The notes below the pieces were generated by a model, which ran no database searches, had not been told where the DNA came from, and saw only the letters and a list, made by a program, of their open reading frames with translations. This document shows, in pieces, positions 34,364 to 42,742 of a stretch of 64,000 nt of DNA; within the stretch, counting starts at the first letter, position 1; the number at the start of each line of letters is the position of its first letter. The translations under genes and the position numbers were made by a program. The DNA is from Pseudonocardia sp. TRM90224 (lineage in GTDB: Bacteria > Actinomycetota > Actinomycetes > Mycobacteriales > Pseudonocardiaceae): positions 62,001 to 126,000 of the forward strand of contig NZ_JAJGSX010000014.1 in assembly GCF_021245725.1 (NCBI RefSeq), given 5' to 3'.

Positions 34364-35701
34364 ATGTCCGTGTTCAGCTCCCGCAAGAGCCACCCCTGGA
34401 ACGACACCGAGGGTGACACCGAACCAGGTGGCAGCCCGCGGCTGGCGCTGTTGTTCCTCGCCCCGGCCTTGTTGCTGCTGCTGGTGTTCGTCGCCTACCC
34501 GACGGTCTACTCGATCGGGCGCAGCCTGTTCGACGCCCGCGGCACCGGCTTCGTCGGCCTCGGCAACTACGCCACTGCGCTGACGGACTCGCGCACGCTC
34601 GTCGCGCTGCGCAACACCGTGATCTGGGTGGTCGTCGCGCCGACGCTGGTGACGTCGGTCGGGCTCGTGCTCGCGGTGCTGACCGAACGGGTGCGGTGGG
34701 CTGCGGCGTTCCGGCTGGTGGTGTTCATGCCGTTGGCGATCTCGCTGGTGGCCTCGGGGATCATCTTCCGGCTGGTCTACGACGAGGACCCGGACCGCGG
34801 GCTCGTCAACGCCGTGCTGGTCGCGGGGCACGACCTCGTCGCGCCGTCGTCGCCGTACCCCGGGGTCCGCCCGCGCGACGGCGCGCTGGTCGAGCTGCCG
34901 GGCGGTGGGCTCGGCAGCGTCGGGCAGGTCGGCGCGCAGGACGTGCTCGCCGTGCCGCTGACCGGGTTCGCGCCGGACGCGCTGCCCGCCCAGGCCGCGC
35001 CCGCGGTGACGCCGGGCGCGGGCACCGGGCTGCGCGGGCTGGTGTGGCTCGATGCCGGGGCGGGCGCCGGCGGGGTGCCGGGCCGGGTGGACGGCGGTGA
35101 GCGCGGCATGCCCGGGGTGACCGTCGAGGTCCTGGCGGGCGACCAGGTGGTCACCACGACGACGACCGGCGACGACGGCCGCTTCACCGTTCCCGACCTC
35201 GCGCCAGGCAGCTACACCGTCCGGCTGCCGGCGACCAACTTCGCCGAGCCGTTCCGCGGGCTGACGTGGCTCGGGCCGGCGCTGATCACACCGGTGATCA
35301 TCTCGGCTTGGCTGTGGATCATGGCGGGCTTCGCGATGACGCTCATCGCGGCGGGGCTCGCGGCGATCCCGCGCGACGCGTTGGAGGCCGCGCGGGTCGA
35401 CGGCGCGACCGAGTGGCAGGTGTTCCGGCGTGTGACGGTGCCGCTGCTCTCGCCGGTGCTGCTCGTCGTCTTCGTGACCCTCGTGATCAACGTGCTCAAG
35501 GTGTTCGACCTGGTCTTCGTCATCGCGCCCGGGTCGGCGCAGGAGGACGCGAACGTGCTGGCGCTGCAGATCTGGCAGGTGGCGTTCGGGCCGGGCGGCG
35601 GTGACCAGGGCATCGGCAGCGCGCTGGCCGTGCTGCTCTTCCTGCTCGTGCTGCCCGCGATGGTGTTCAACATCCGGCGATTCCGGAGGGACCGCTCATG
35701 A
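34364..35701 (+). CDS. MalF-type permease with a large inserted extracytoplasmic domain
   Basis: 445 residues, about 150 longer than usual. Membrane segments fill residues ~28-50, 85-137 and 302-435. The cytoplasmic EAA loop is DALEAARVDGATEWQVF. Between the third and fourth helices, residues ~140-300 form an insert: a Gly/Pro/Ala-rich linker, then a beta-sandwich-like segment with GMPGVTVEVLAGDQVV, TGDDGRFTVPDLAPGSYTVRL, which is the SdrD-B/carboxypeptidase-regulatory-like pattern. Escherichia coli MalF also carries an inserted periplasmic domain at a comparable position, but of a different fold. Confidence 0.9.
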   Translation: MSVFSSRKSHPWNDTEGDTEPGGSPRLALLFLAPALLLLLVFVAYPTVYSIGRSLFDARGTGFVGLGNYATALTDSRTLVALRNTVIWVVVAPTLVTSVGLVLAVLTERVRWAAAFRLVVFMPLAISLVASGIIFRLVYDEDPDRGLVNAVLVAGHDLVAPSSPYPGVRPRDGALVELPGGGLGSVGQVGAQDVLAVPLTGFAPDALPAQAAPAVTPGAGTGLRGLVWLDAGAGAGGVPGRVDGGERGMPGVTVEVLAGDQVVTTTTTGDDGRFTVPDLAPGSYTVRLPATNFAEPFRGLTWLGPALITPVIISAWLWIMAGFAMTLIAAGLAAIPRDALEAARVDGATEWQVFRRVTVPLLSPVLLVVFVTLVINVLKVFDLVFVIAPGSAQEDANVLALQIWQVAFGPGGGDQGIGSALAVLLFLLVLPAMVFNIRRFRRDRS

Positions 35702-36630
35702 CATCCGTCGTCGGCGCCGAGCACCGGGGGCGGGAGGGGTCGGCGGAGCCGGTGCGCTCGCGGCGCGCCCCGCAGCGCCGGCCGCCGCTCGCGCCGCGGA
35801 TCGTGCACCGGCTCGGCGGTCCGATGCTGCGGGTCGGGCTCGGGCTGGTCGCGGTGTTCTGGCTGATGCCGGTGTTCGGGCTGCTGGCGGCGTCGCTGCG
35901 GCCGGAGAGCAGCAACGCCGCCAGCGGTTGGTGGACGGTGCTCACGGCACCCGCTGAGCTGACGCTCGCCAACTACGCCGAGCTGCTCGCCGACGACGGG
36001 CTCGTCCGGTCCATCTGGAACACCCTGCTCATCGCCGTGCCGTCGACGGTGCTGGTGGTGGTGATCGGTTCGCTCGCGGCGTACGCGCTGGCGTGGGTCG
36101 AGTTCCCCGGCCGCGACTGGATCATGATCGGCGTCGTCGCGCTGCTCGTGGTGCCCGTCCAGGTCGCGCTCATCCCCGTCGCCAGGCTGCTCGGCGCGAT
36201 CGGGCTCTACGGATCGATCGTCGGCGTCGTGATGTTCCACGTCGCGTTCGGGCTGCCGTTCGCGGTGTTCCTGCTGCGCAACTTCTTCGCCGGCATCCCG
36301 CGCGACCTGCTGGAGGCGGCGCGGATGGACGGCGGGCGCGAATGGCGGATCTTCTGGAAGGTCGTGCTGCCGATCGGGCAGCCGGCGATCGCGTCGCTCG
36401 CGATCTTCCAGTTCCTCTGGGTGTGGAACGACCTGCTCGTCGCCCTGGTGTTCGCCGACCAGAGCTCCGCGCCGATCACCGTCGCGCTGCGCGGGCAGCT
36501 GCGGCAGTTCGGCAGCAACATCGACGTGCTCGCGAGCGGCGCGTTCCTCTCGATGCTCGTGCCGCTCGTCGTGTTCTTCTCGTTCCAGCGCTACTTCGTG
36601 CAGAGCGTGCTGGCGGGCTCGACGAAGTAA
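35698..36630 (+). CDS. MalG-type permease
   Basis: 310 residues, six hydrophobic segments after a basic ~45-residue cytoplasmic head (REGSAEPVRSRRAPQRRPP). The EAA loop is DLLEAARMDGGREWRIFWKVVLPIGQP. ATG 35698 overlaps the stop of the partner permease as ATGA. An R2 hairpin begins at the base after its stop codon and ends the operon. Confidence 0.92.
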   Translation: MTSVVGAEHRGREGSAEPVRSRRAPQRRPPLAPRIVHRLGGPMLRVGLGLVAVFWLMPVFGLLAASLRPESSNAASGWWTVLTAPAELTLANYAELLADDGLVRSIWNTLLIAVPSTVLVVVIGSLAAYALAWVEFPGRDWIMIGVVALLVVPVQVALIPVARLLGAIGLYGSIVGVVMFHVAFGLPFAVFLLRNFFAGIPRDLLEAARMDGGREWRIFWKVVLPIGQPAIASLAIFQFLWVWNDLLVALVFADQSSAPITVALRGQLRQFGSNIDVLASGAFLSMLVPLVVFFSFQRYFVQSVLAGSTK

Positions 36631-36698
36631 AGTCCCCCACCGTTTTGCCAACCTGCACACCCGAAACGGTGTGCAAGTTGGCAAAACGGTGGGGGAGT
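36631..36698. repeat. R2 inverted repeat, copy 3
   Basis: 22-bp arms beginning AGTCCCCCACCGTTTTGCC, plus a nested smaller stem (TGCACACC...GGTGTGCA). Directly adjacent to the permease stop and 11 bp from the end of the convergent NRPS-like gene. Confidence 0.85.
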
Positions 36699-36708
36699 TC
36701 GGGCCTGC

Positions 36709-39234
36709 TCAGCAGGCCTGTGCCGGCTGCCAGATCCGGCGTGCGGAGGCGAGGACGCCGGTGTACCGGCTGGGCGTCGTCATGGCGGTGGGTGTCACGT
36801 GCGTGGCAAGGGGTGCAACCGCACTCGGAGCCGCCCCATCGCCGGCCGGCTCGTCGACGAGCTCCAGCGTGCCGTCCGCGTGCCGGCGGGCCCGCTCGCC
36901 CGTGCGGACGAGGTACCGGCCGGTCCCGAGACCGACCCCGAGACCGCCGAGGTGGAGCTCGCCCACGGCGCCGGGCGGCACGGGCACACCGGCCGGGTCG
37001 AGCAGGTGGGCCTCGACGTGCGGGAGCGGACGTCCGACGGGCAGGTGGCTGCCGCCGTGGCGACCGCCGGCGACGGTGCACATGACCGTCGCGCAGCCGG
37101 CCGCTTCGGCCGGGCCGCGGCGGTGGACGAACGTGACGCGCTGGCGGGTCGCCGCCGCCCACGCCCGCAGCGTGGGCAGCGCCACCCGGCCGCCGTTGAC
37201 CGTCATGGTGGTCACCGGCCAGTCGTGCGGCACCCGGAAGTCGCCCGCGGTCAGCGCCGCCGTCCAGGCCTCCCACGACCCGAGCGGCGCGTCCACCGCG
37301 GTGACACCGAGCCGGCCGCAGAACCGCACCAGCCTGCGCGCGTCGAACGCGGCGGCCCCGGGGTGCAGCACCAACGCGGCGCCGGACGTCAGCGCCGAGA
37401 GCATCGCGGCGATCCCGGCCTCCGTCGAGAGCGGCCGCAGCAGCAGCACGCGCTCGCCCGCGCCGAAGCCCGGCGTCGCGCGCAGCGACGTCGTGAGCCG
37501 GGCGAGCGCGGAGTGGTCCATCGTCAGACCGGAAGCGCCGAACACCAGCGCGAGCCCGGCGGGGACGGCGGCCGGGCGTGCCGGGGCGGCGGCCCTGCCC
37601 ATCGCCTTGTTGCCGAGCACGGCGTCGGCGCCGTTCCCACGGAGCAGCGCCGCGTGCCGATGCGGCTCGTCGGGGTCGAGCGGGAGCGCGGCGGCACCGG
37701 CCGTGAACGCGCCGAGCAGCCCCGCGACGGCGTCGAACCCGGCCGTCTGCGCCACCCCGACCAGTCCGGCACCGCGCACCTGCTCCGCGACGAACGCGGC
37801 CATCCGGTCGAGGTCGCCGTAGGTGAGGGTCTCGCGCGGGGTGATGATCGCCGGTGCGTCCGGCTGGTCGGCGACGATCTCGTGGAAGCGCTCCAGCACC
37901 GGCGTCGCGACCCGGGCCGGCGACGCCCCGACCGGGGGCGGGCGGTGCCCGTCCGGCAGCGGGACGGCGGCGGGGTTCCGGTCGAGGTCGGTCGTCATCG
38001 CGACGAGCATGCGTGCGACGTGGTCGAGGAACCGTTCGATCGCCGCACGCGTGTACCGGTCGCCGGAGTACTCGCAGGTCAGCTCGGTGCGCTCGGCGAC
38101 CGTCACCTGCAGGGTGAGGTCGAGCGGGCCGGTCGGCGCAGGGAGCGGCCACGGCTCGCGGAGCAGCCCGGCGACCGGTTCCGTCGGCGCCGGACGGCGC
38201 AACACGAGTGCGGTGCGGAACGGCGGCCGGCCGCCGACCGGGAGAGCGTTGTTGGCCAGGGCGCTCAGGGTCGTGGCCCGCAGCTGGGCGAGCAGCTCGC
38301 GCCACGTCGCCCCGGTGAGGTCGGCCCTGATCGGCAGCACGGTCTCGTACGGGCCGACCGAGCGGTCGAGGCCCGGGAGGCAGCGGTCGCTCGTCGGCAT
38401 CCCGATCACGACGTCCGGCTCGCCGGTGTGCCGCGCGAGCGCTGCCGTCATCGCGGCGGCGAAGAGCACCGACGGCGAGCAGCGCTGCCGGCGGGCGACC
38501 CCGAGCAGTGCCGCGGACAGCTCCGCGTCCAGCTGCAGGGTCGCGCGCCCGGCCCGTGCGGGCGCGCCGGGCTTGCGGGCGGTGTCGGCGGGCAGGGTCG
38601 ACTCGGTGGGTGCCCCGGCGAGCCGCTCGGCCCAGTAGTGCGTGCCGGGGGAGCGGTCGCGACGCGTGTCCCACCGGACGTACTCGGGGAACTGGACGGG
38701 TACCGGCTCGAGCCGGCCCCGTCCGTAGAGGGCGAGCAGCTCCTCCTCCAGCAGCGCGAGCGAGTGCTCGTCGCAGACCATGCGGTGCAGGCTCCACACC
38801 AGGACGTGGTCGTCGGCGCCGATCCGGACCAGCCCGACGCGGTGCAGCGGGGCCGGTCCGAACGGCAGCGGCTGCTCGGCGAATGCGTCGACGAGCCGGC
38901 GCGCGGCGTCGAGGGGACGCACGTGCTCGCTCAGGTCGACGAACTCCAGCGGGCTCGCTGTCGGAGCTGCCAGAACCAGCTGCACCGGCCCGTCGTCGGT
39001 CTGCCGGACGGCGGTGCGCAACGCAACGTGGCGGCCCACCAGCGCCACCAGCGCGGCGTCGAGCGCCACGCGGTCGAGCGGCCCGCGCAGGCGCCGTGCC
39101 GTCCGGCAAAGGACCGAGGTGCCCGCGGCACCCGAGCGGTGCAGCGCGAAGATCCGGCGCTGCTGCGCGGTCAGGGGTGCGGCCGTCGTGACGGCCGTCA
39201 GCGGGACGGGCTCCACCAGGCTGGGCAGCAGCAC
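36709..39234 (-). CDS. NRPS-like condensation-adenylation protein with eroded active sites and no carrier domain
   Basis: 841 residues from GTG 39234, which follows GGAGGTGC. Residues ~10-430 are a condensation domain (LTAQQRRIFAL, VGRHVALRTAV), but motif C3 is LHRMVCDEHS, so the catalytic second His is Arg151. Residues ~450-800 resemble an adenylation domain: A1 (LTYGDLDRMAAF) is present. The A3 phosphate loop is reduced to VFGASGLTMD, A5 is RGPAE, and the A8-A10 subdomain with its Lys is missing. No carrier or thioesterase follows. Probably a non-catalytic remnant or a scaffold; no other biosynthetic genes are adjacent. Confidence 0.8.
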   Translation of the reverse strand: MLLPSLVEPVPLTAVTTAAPLTAQQRRIFALHRSGAAGTSVLCRTARRLRGPLDRVALDAALVALVGRHVALRTAVRQTDDGPVQLVLAAPTASPLEFVDLSEHVRPLDAARRLVDAFAEQPLPFGPAPLHRVGLVRIGADDHVLVWSLHRMVCDEHSLALLEEELLALYGRGRLEPVPVQFPEYVRWDTRRDRSPGTHYWAERLAGAPTESTLPADTARKPGAPARAGRATLQLDAELSAALLGVARRQRCSPSVLFAAAMTAALARHTGEPDVVIGMPTSDRCLPGLDRSVGPYETVLPIRADLTGATWRELLAQLRATTLSALANNALPVGGRPPFRTALVLRRPAPTEPVAGLLREPWPLPAPTGPLDLTLQVTVAERTELTCEYSGDRYTRAAIERFLDHVARMLVAMTTDLDRNPAAVPLPDGHRPPPVGASPARVATPVLERFHEIVADQPDAPAIITPRETLTYGDLDRMAAFVAEQVRGAGLVGVAQTAGFDAVAGLLGAFTAGAAALPLDPDEPHRHAALLRGNGADAVLGNKAMGRAAAPARPAAVPAGLALVFGASGLTMDHSALARLTTSLRATPGFGAGERVLLLRPLSTEAGIAAMLSALTSGAALVLHPGAAAFDARRLVRFCGRLGVTAVDAPLGSWEAWTAALTAGDFRVPHDWPVTTMTVNGGRVALPTLRAWAAATRQRVTFVHRRGPAEAAGCATVMCTVAGGRHGGSHLPVGRPLPHVEAHLLDPAGVPVPPGAVGELHLGGLGVGLGTGRYLVRTGERARRHADGTLELVDEPAGDGAAPSAVAPLATHVTPTAMTTPSRYTGVLASARRIWQPAQAC

Positions 39235-39629
39235 TGGGCACCTCCGGAGGTCGGGGACGCGCGGGGATCGGTGCGACGGGTGGCGCGCACTGCGGCCGGC
39301 GGTCATGCCGGCCGCGGGCACCGCGGGAACCAGGGGCGGTCCGACGGACCGGGCCGGTGCGGCGCGGGCCGGTCCGCGCGCGGGCGCCACCGGCAGGCGA
39401 TGCGCCTCACGGTCCCTGCTCTGTCGCGATGTCAGCCACGGTGCTCCCCACCAAACGGTGCACATCACGCTAGGGAAGGCCGCCTCAACCGCGCCTTAAA
39501 CAGGTGACAGATCGAGCTGAAAGCAGGCGCCGTCGGGGCTTTCGGCGCTGTCGGTGGCGTCCACTACAGTGCGCCGTCGTTCGTGGGCCGTCGTTCGGGG
39601 GAACCGGCCGTGATGCCGCGGGGGGATCT
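39235..39629. other. 395-bp divergent intergenic region
   Basis: The space between the NRPS-like start and the GTG of the unknown protein. The minus-strand frame remains open upstream of 39234 but is a low-complexity Arg/Ala/Pro extension not credible as coding. TTTAAACAGGTGACAG near 39497 is the most AT-rich patch and may hold the promoters. Nothing else identified. Confidence 0.4.
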
Positions 39630-41216
39630 GTGGGCACGTATGCAGCGGTGATCGGTGCGTCGGTCGAGGACGTGCGCGCCGCCGTCCGAGGTGCGGGGTT
39701 GGGCGGGTGGCTGCTGGAGAGCCCGGACGGGCCAGACGGCCCGGGCGTCGTGACGGTGCTGCCCGACGTTCCCCGCCGGGTGAGCGTCGACGCGCTCGCC
39801 GGCCAGCTCGCCGAGGTCGTGATGGCGCTGGACGTGCCGGCGTGGCTGCTCGTCGGCGACGACGAAGAGGTCGCGGAGTTGGGGGTCGTCGACCCGTCCG
39901 GCCGGCAGGGCGCGATCGGCTGGTCGGTGCACTGGTTCCCGCCGAGCGACCCCGTGGAGTACTTGGCCGCCCGGAAGGCGTGGGACGCCGACGCCGAGTG
40001 GATCGCGCAGGTGGGTGGGCGGCCGGAGGCGGCGCTCGCGCTGGCGTCGGTGCGCAACGACCCGATGCCGGCCGATCTGCAGGCGGCCGTCGACGCCGCG
40101 CTCGCCGCGGACGGAGCCGCGGAGACGCAGCAGGAGATCGAGATCGCCTTGTACCGCGAGCCGGTGAACGCCGTGCTGGCCAGGGCGTGCCGTGCGGTAG
40201 GCATCTCCACCTCGGGGATCGGGCACTCGGCGCTGGAGCGCGGTGCGGGGGGAGCGGAACGCGTCGAGCCGGGCCGCGGCGACCGCCCGCGCGGCCGGAC
40301 GTCGCCGGGGGTGCTCGCCGAGGTGCGCCCCGGCGACCTGCGTCCCGGCGACCTGCGCCCTGGTGACTCGGCGATCGGCCGCGACACCGCCGTCGTGCTG
40401 CTGCCGCACCCGGCGGGCGAGGTCCGTGAGATCGCCGTGCTGACGAAGGTCGCCGGCTGGGTGCTGCCCGTCGGGGAGGGCTGGTCGGCGCTGGTGCCGG
40501 AGTTCGACCCCAAGCGGCGCCCCGACGAGCTCGTCGCCGCGCTCACGACCGCCACCCGCAAGTCCGCGATCGCGCTCTGGTGGGGCCCGTGGCGTGCGGG
40601 GTTCCTCGCGACCCGGTCCGGGCGGCGCCGCGGTGGGCACGAGTGGCGCTCGTCGTCGAGCGGTGCGGCGCCGTGGTCGCCGTTCGAGGCCGAGGCCGAG
40701 GTTGCGGTCGAGAAGCTGGCCACCGCCTTCCCGTCGGCGGCCGAGAACGCCGTCGACCTGGTCGAGCTGCTGACGACCACCGCGGAGCCGCGTGCCGCGC
40801 TGGACCGGCTGGCGGCGCTGCTCGACCTGCCGCGGCTGCCGGGCCAGCTGGGCAGCGCGCCGGCGGCGGTGCACGCGTGGGCGGCCGGTGCCGATGGATC
40901 GGTGCGCCTCAACCCGATGTCGTTCACCGGCCGCATCGCGGAGGCGGTCGCGCTCGACGACGCGCTCGACTACGAGCGGGCCCGCGCGGCCGGCGGCAAC
41001 GGGCTGGTGGTCTGGTACCTGAGGGTCCGTGCCGAGCGGCCGGTGTGGTTCCGGGTGCTGTGCGGGCTCGCGGGTGCGGTGATGGTCGGCTACGCCGCGC
41101 TGGTGCTCACCGGCGTCGACCACTCGATCGGCATCCTGCCTGCGGTGATGGTGCTGTTCGGCGGGGTTGGCGCGTTGTCGTACACCCAGCGGCGCGACGT
41201 CGGGCCACCGGCCTGA
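39630..41216 (+). CDS. hypothetical protein with C-terminal membrane hairpin
   Basis: 528 residues from GTG 39630 (GGGGGAT 3 bp upstream). A soluble N-terminal region of ~460 residues includes a charged stretch with three RPGD repeats (about residues 232-245) and a conserved-looking segment AVLLPHPAGEVREIAVLTKVAGWVLPVGEGWSALVPEFD. Two hydrophobic segments at the C-terminus (about 470-510) would anchor it with most of the protein in the cytoplasm. No family recognised. It precedes the short Lsr2 gene by 230 bp. Confidence 0.65.
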   Translation: MGTYAAVIGASVEDVRAAVRGAGLGGWLLESPDGPDGPGVVTVLPDVPRRVSVDALAGQLAEVVMALDVPAWLLVGDDEEVAELGVVDPSGRQGAIGWSVHWFPPSDPVEYLAARKAWDADAEWIAQVGGRPEAALALASVRNDPMPADLQAAVDAALAADGAAETQQEIEIALYREPVNAVLARACRAVGISTSGIGHSALERGAGGAERVEPGRGDRPRGRTSPGVLAEVRPGDLRPGDLRPGDSAIGRDTAVVLLPHPAGEVREIAVLTKVAGWVLPVGEGWSALVPEFDPKRRPDELVAALTTATRKSAIALWWGPWRAGFLATRSGRRRGGHEWRSSSSGAAPWSPFEAEAEVAVEKLATAFPSAAENAVDLVELLTTTAEPRAALDRLAALLDLPRLPGQLGSAPAAVHAWAAGADGSVRLNPMSFTGRIAEAVALDDALDYERARAAGGNGLVVWYLRVRAERPVWFRVLCGLAGAVMVGYAALVLTGVDHSIGILPAVMVLFGGVGALSYTQRRDVGPPA

Positions 41217-41266
41217 ATGGATCTCCGACGGAGACGGCACCCGCGGTACGTCATGTCTAATGTAGA

Positions 41267-41295
41267 TTGACGGCTTCCGGATTCTGTCGTAGAAC
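41267..41295 (+). promoter_or_regulatory. sigma-70-like promoter, TTGACG-17-TAGAAC
   Basis: -35 TTGACG at 41267-41272 and -10 TAGAAC at 41290-41295 with a 17-bp spacer, in an AT-enriched patch 150 bp before the Lsr2-like gene. It is the best -35/-10 pair in this part of the window. Confidence 0.45.
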
Positions 41296-41446
41296 TCATG
41301 CAGGCTCGCTCGACGACGAGCCGGTGCGCGCATCGAAGCCGCGTCGGCGCGCGGGTTCGGATGTCTCCCCGGAATGCGGAACGTCCCGTCGATGCCCCTG
41401 CGCAGATGCTCCCCTGCGCAGACGCCGCTCCGAGGAGGACGACGAA

Positions 41447-41653
41447 GTGACTCGGCAGACGACCGTGACCCTGGTGGACGATCTCGACGGCGGGGAGGCC
41501 GTCGAACAGATGACCTTCGGGCTCGACGGGCACCTCTACGAGATCGACCTCTCCGCGGCGAACAGCGCCACCTTGCGCGAGGTGCTGGCCCCGTACGTCG
41601 CCGCCGGCCGGCGCAAGACGTCCAGGCCGGCCGCCGGCCGCCGCTCGACCTGA
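41447..41653 (+). CDS. short Lsr2: oligomerisation domain without the DNA-binding domain
   Basis: 68 residues from GTG 41447, with GAGGAGG 11 bp upstream. TVTLVDDLDGGEAVEQMTF, LDGHLYEIDLSAANSATLRE and APYVAAGRRK match the Lsr2 N-terminal dimerisation domain throughout. Full-length Lsr2 is about 112 residues, and its C-terminal domain with the RGR AT-hook-like motif is absent. The reading frame stops after AAGRRST, and no remnant of the missing domain is seen in any frame before the next gene. It could oligomerise with true Lsr2 and modulate silencing. Confidence 0.85.
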   Translation: MTRQTTVTLVDDLDGGEAVEQMTFGLDGHLYEIDLSAANSATLREVLAPYVAAGRRKTSRPAAGRRST

Positions 41654-41679
41654 GGGTTCGTCTGCGTGCCGGCCCGCGG

Positions 41680-42582
41680 TCAGCTCGGTCGCAGCACCGT
41701 CACCTCCATCGCGGCGCTCACCCCGACCACGGCCGGCAACTCCGCGGCGGTGGCGAGCAGGCGGGACGGGTCGAGGTGGCGGGCGTTGGGGCCCATCGCA
41801 ACGGCAGCCTCCACGTCGTCCCGGTCCAGCGCCAAGCGCCACGACACGACCTGGTGGGCGACCCGCTCGAAGGCCCTGAAGGCTTCGCTCATCCGCTCGG
41901 CCTTGCGCGGGTCCACCCCGATGGTGCCGACGAGATCACGAAGCTCTTGCAGGTGCTCCGGAAGAGCGTTGGCCACGATCACCACGCCGTCCCTCTTCAG
42001 AACGCGCCGGATCTCCGCGGCCGGACGCGGGCCGAAGACGCTGAGCACGACCGCGGCGGACTCCGAGATCAGCGGAAGCGGTCGCCACACATCGGCAGCG
42101 ACGGCCGCCGCTCGCGGATGGGCGCGCGCGGCGCGGCGCAGCGCCGCACTCGAGAGATCCGTGGTCAGGCCCCACGAGTCCGGACAGGCGTCGACGACAG
42201 GCGCGAGGTAGTGCCCGGTCCCGCCGGCGAGATCGACGATCAGCCCGGGGTCGGATGGCGCGTTCTCCACCGCGAGCGCGGTGACCGTCGAGCGCAGGGC
42301 CCGGTAGTGATCCCGACCGAGGAAGCGCTCGCGGGCGGCCACCATGCCGGGTCCGTCACCGGCATGGCGGTGGCGCCGGTGGCCGGTGATCAGCGAGGCG
42401 TAACCCTGGCGAGCGATGTCGAAGGAATGCCCCGACGAGCACTCGACGCTGCGGTCCGCGCAGCGCAGCCCGGCCGAAGAGCAACTGGGGCACCTCAGCC
42501 ACCCAGCTACAGCGGCGAGTGCCGGGGGTGTCTCCCGGGTCGGTGAGGAGCCGGCCTGCCGGCCGGCGATGTTCGATTCCAC
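41680..42582 (-). CDS. RlmA/TlrB-type 23S rRNA (guanine-N1-) methyltransferase
   Basis: 300 residues from GTG 42582. The N-terminal zinc module CPSCSSAGLRC...C..GHSFDIARQGY is diagnostic for RlmA proteins, followed by SAM motif I IVDLAGGTGHYLAPV and LSVFGPRPAAEIRRVL. RlmA(II)/TlrB methylates G748 of 23S rRNA and contributes to resistance to tylosin and mycinamicin; RlmA(I) acts at G745. The 160-nt leader contains a 12-residue peptide and two hairpins, consistent with drug-dependent translation-coupled control. Confidence 0.88.
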   Translation of the reverse strand: MESNIAGRQAGSSPTRETPPALAAVAGWLRCPSCSSAGLRCADRSVECSSGHSFDIARQGYASLITGHRRHRHAGDGPGMVAARERFLGRDHYRALRSTVTALAVENAPSDPGLIVDLAGGTGHYLAPVVDACPDSWGLTTDLSSAALRRAARAHPRAAAVAADVWRPLPLISESAAVVLSVFGPRPAAEIRRVLKRDGVVIVANALPEHLQELRDLVGTIGVDPRKAERMSEAFRAFERVAHQVVSWRLALDRDDVEAAVAMGPNARHLDPSRLLATAAELPAVVGVSAAMEVTVLRPS

Positions 42583-42664
42583 GTCCGCGTCGTCCCTGGA
42601 AGGTCGAAGGGGAACGCGGCGGTGACACGTCTGCTCGTCGGGTCCATGTCGACACGCGTCAGAG

Positions 42665-42690
42665 GCCGACCGGACTCATACCCGGTCGGC
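42665..42690 (-). terminator. leader hairpin 2 (9-bp stem) upstream of the rRNA methyltransferase
   Basis: GCCGACCGG and CCGGTCGGC around GTATGAGT on the transcript strand. It lies between the leader peptide and the GTG start. No U-tract follows, so it would be a non-canonical terminator or a pausing structure. CCGCC at its 5' edge can instead pair with GGCGG from hairpin 1, making the two mutually exclusive. Confidence 0.5.
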
Positions 42691-42695
42691 GGAGT

Positions 42696-42714
42696 GCACC
42701 GCCTCAGGCGGTGC
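42696..42714 (-). promoter_or_regulatory. leader hairpin 1 with the leader-peptide stop codon in its loop
   Basis: Perfect 8-bp stem GCACCGCC/GGCGGTGC with the TGA stop as the 3-nt loop. A ribosome at the end of the leader peptide must melt this stem. Confidence 0.65.
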
Positions 42715-42742
42715 GGGGACGCTTCGTCGGGAACAGACCCAT
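42704..42742 (-). CDS. leader peptide MGLFPTKRPRTA of the rRNA methyltransferase
   Basis: ATG 42742, 12 codons, TGA. A -10-like TAAGCT at 42749-42754 ends six bases before the ATG, so the mRNA would start at or next to the A of the ATG (leaderless). The peptide contains Arg-Pro-Arg, a +X+ motif of the kind known to stall ribosomes carrying macrolides, five codons before the stop. Its 3' end forms hairpin 1. Analogous to the ermC/ermD leader peptides in layout. Confidence 0.6.
   Translation of the reverse strand: MGLFPTKRPRTA

Noticed and set aside
39235..39468. N-terminal extension of the NRPS-like protein
   Set aside because: The frame is open, but the residues are a low-complexity Arg/Ala/Pro run; GTG 39234 has a proper ribosome site and starts at the condensation domain.
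41653..41680. Frameshifted remnant of the Lsr2 DNA-binding domain
   Set aside because: The 26 bp before the convergent gene end contain no Lsr2-like sequence in any frame, so the short form appears genuine.
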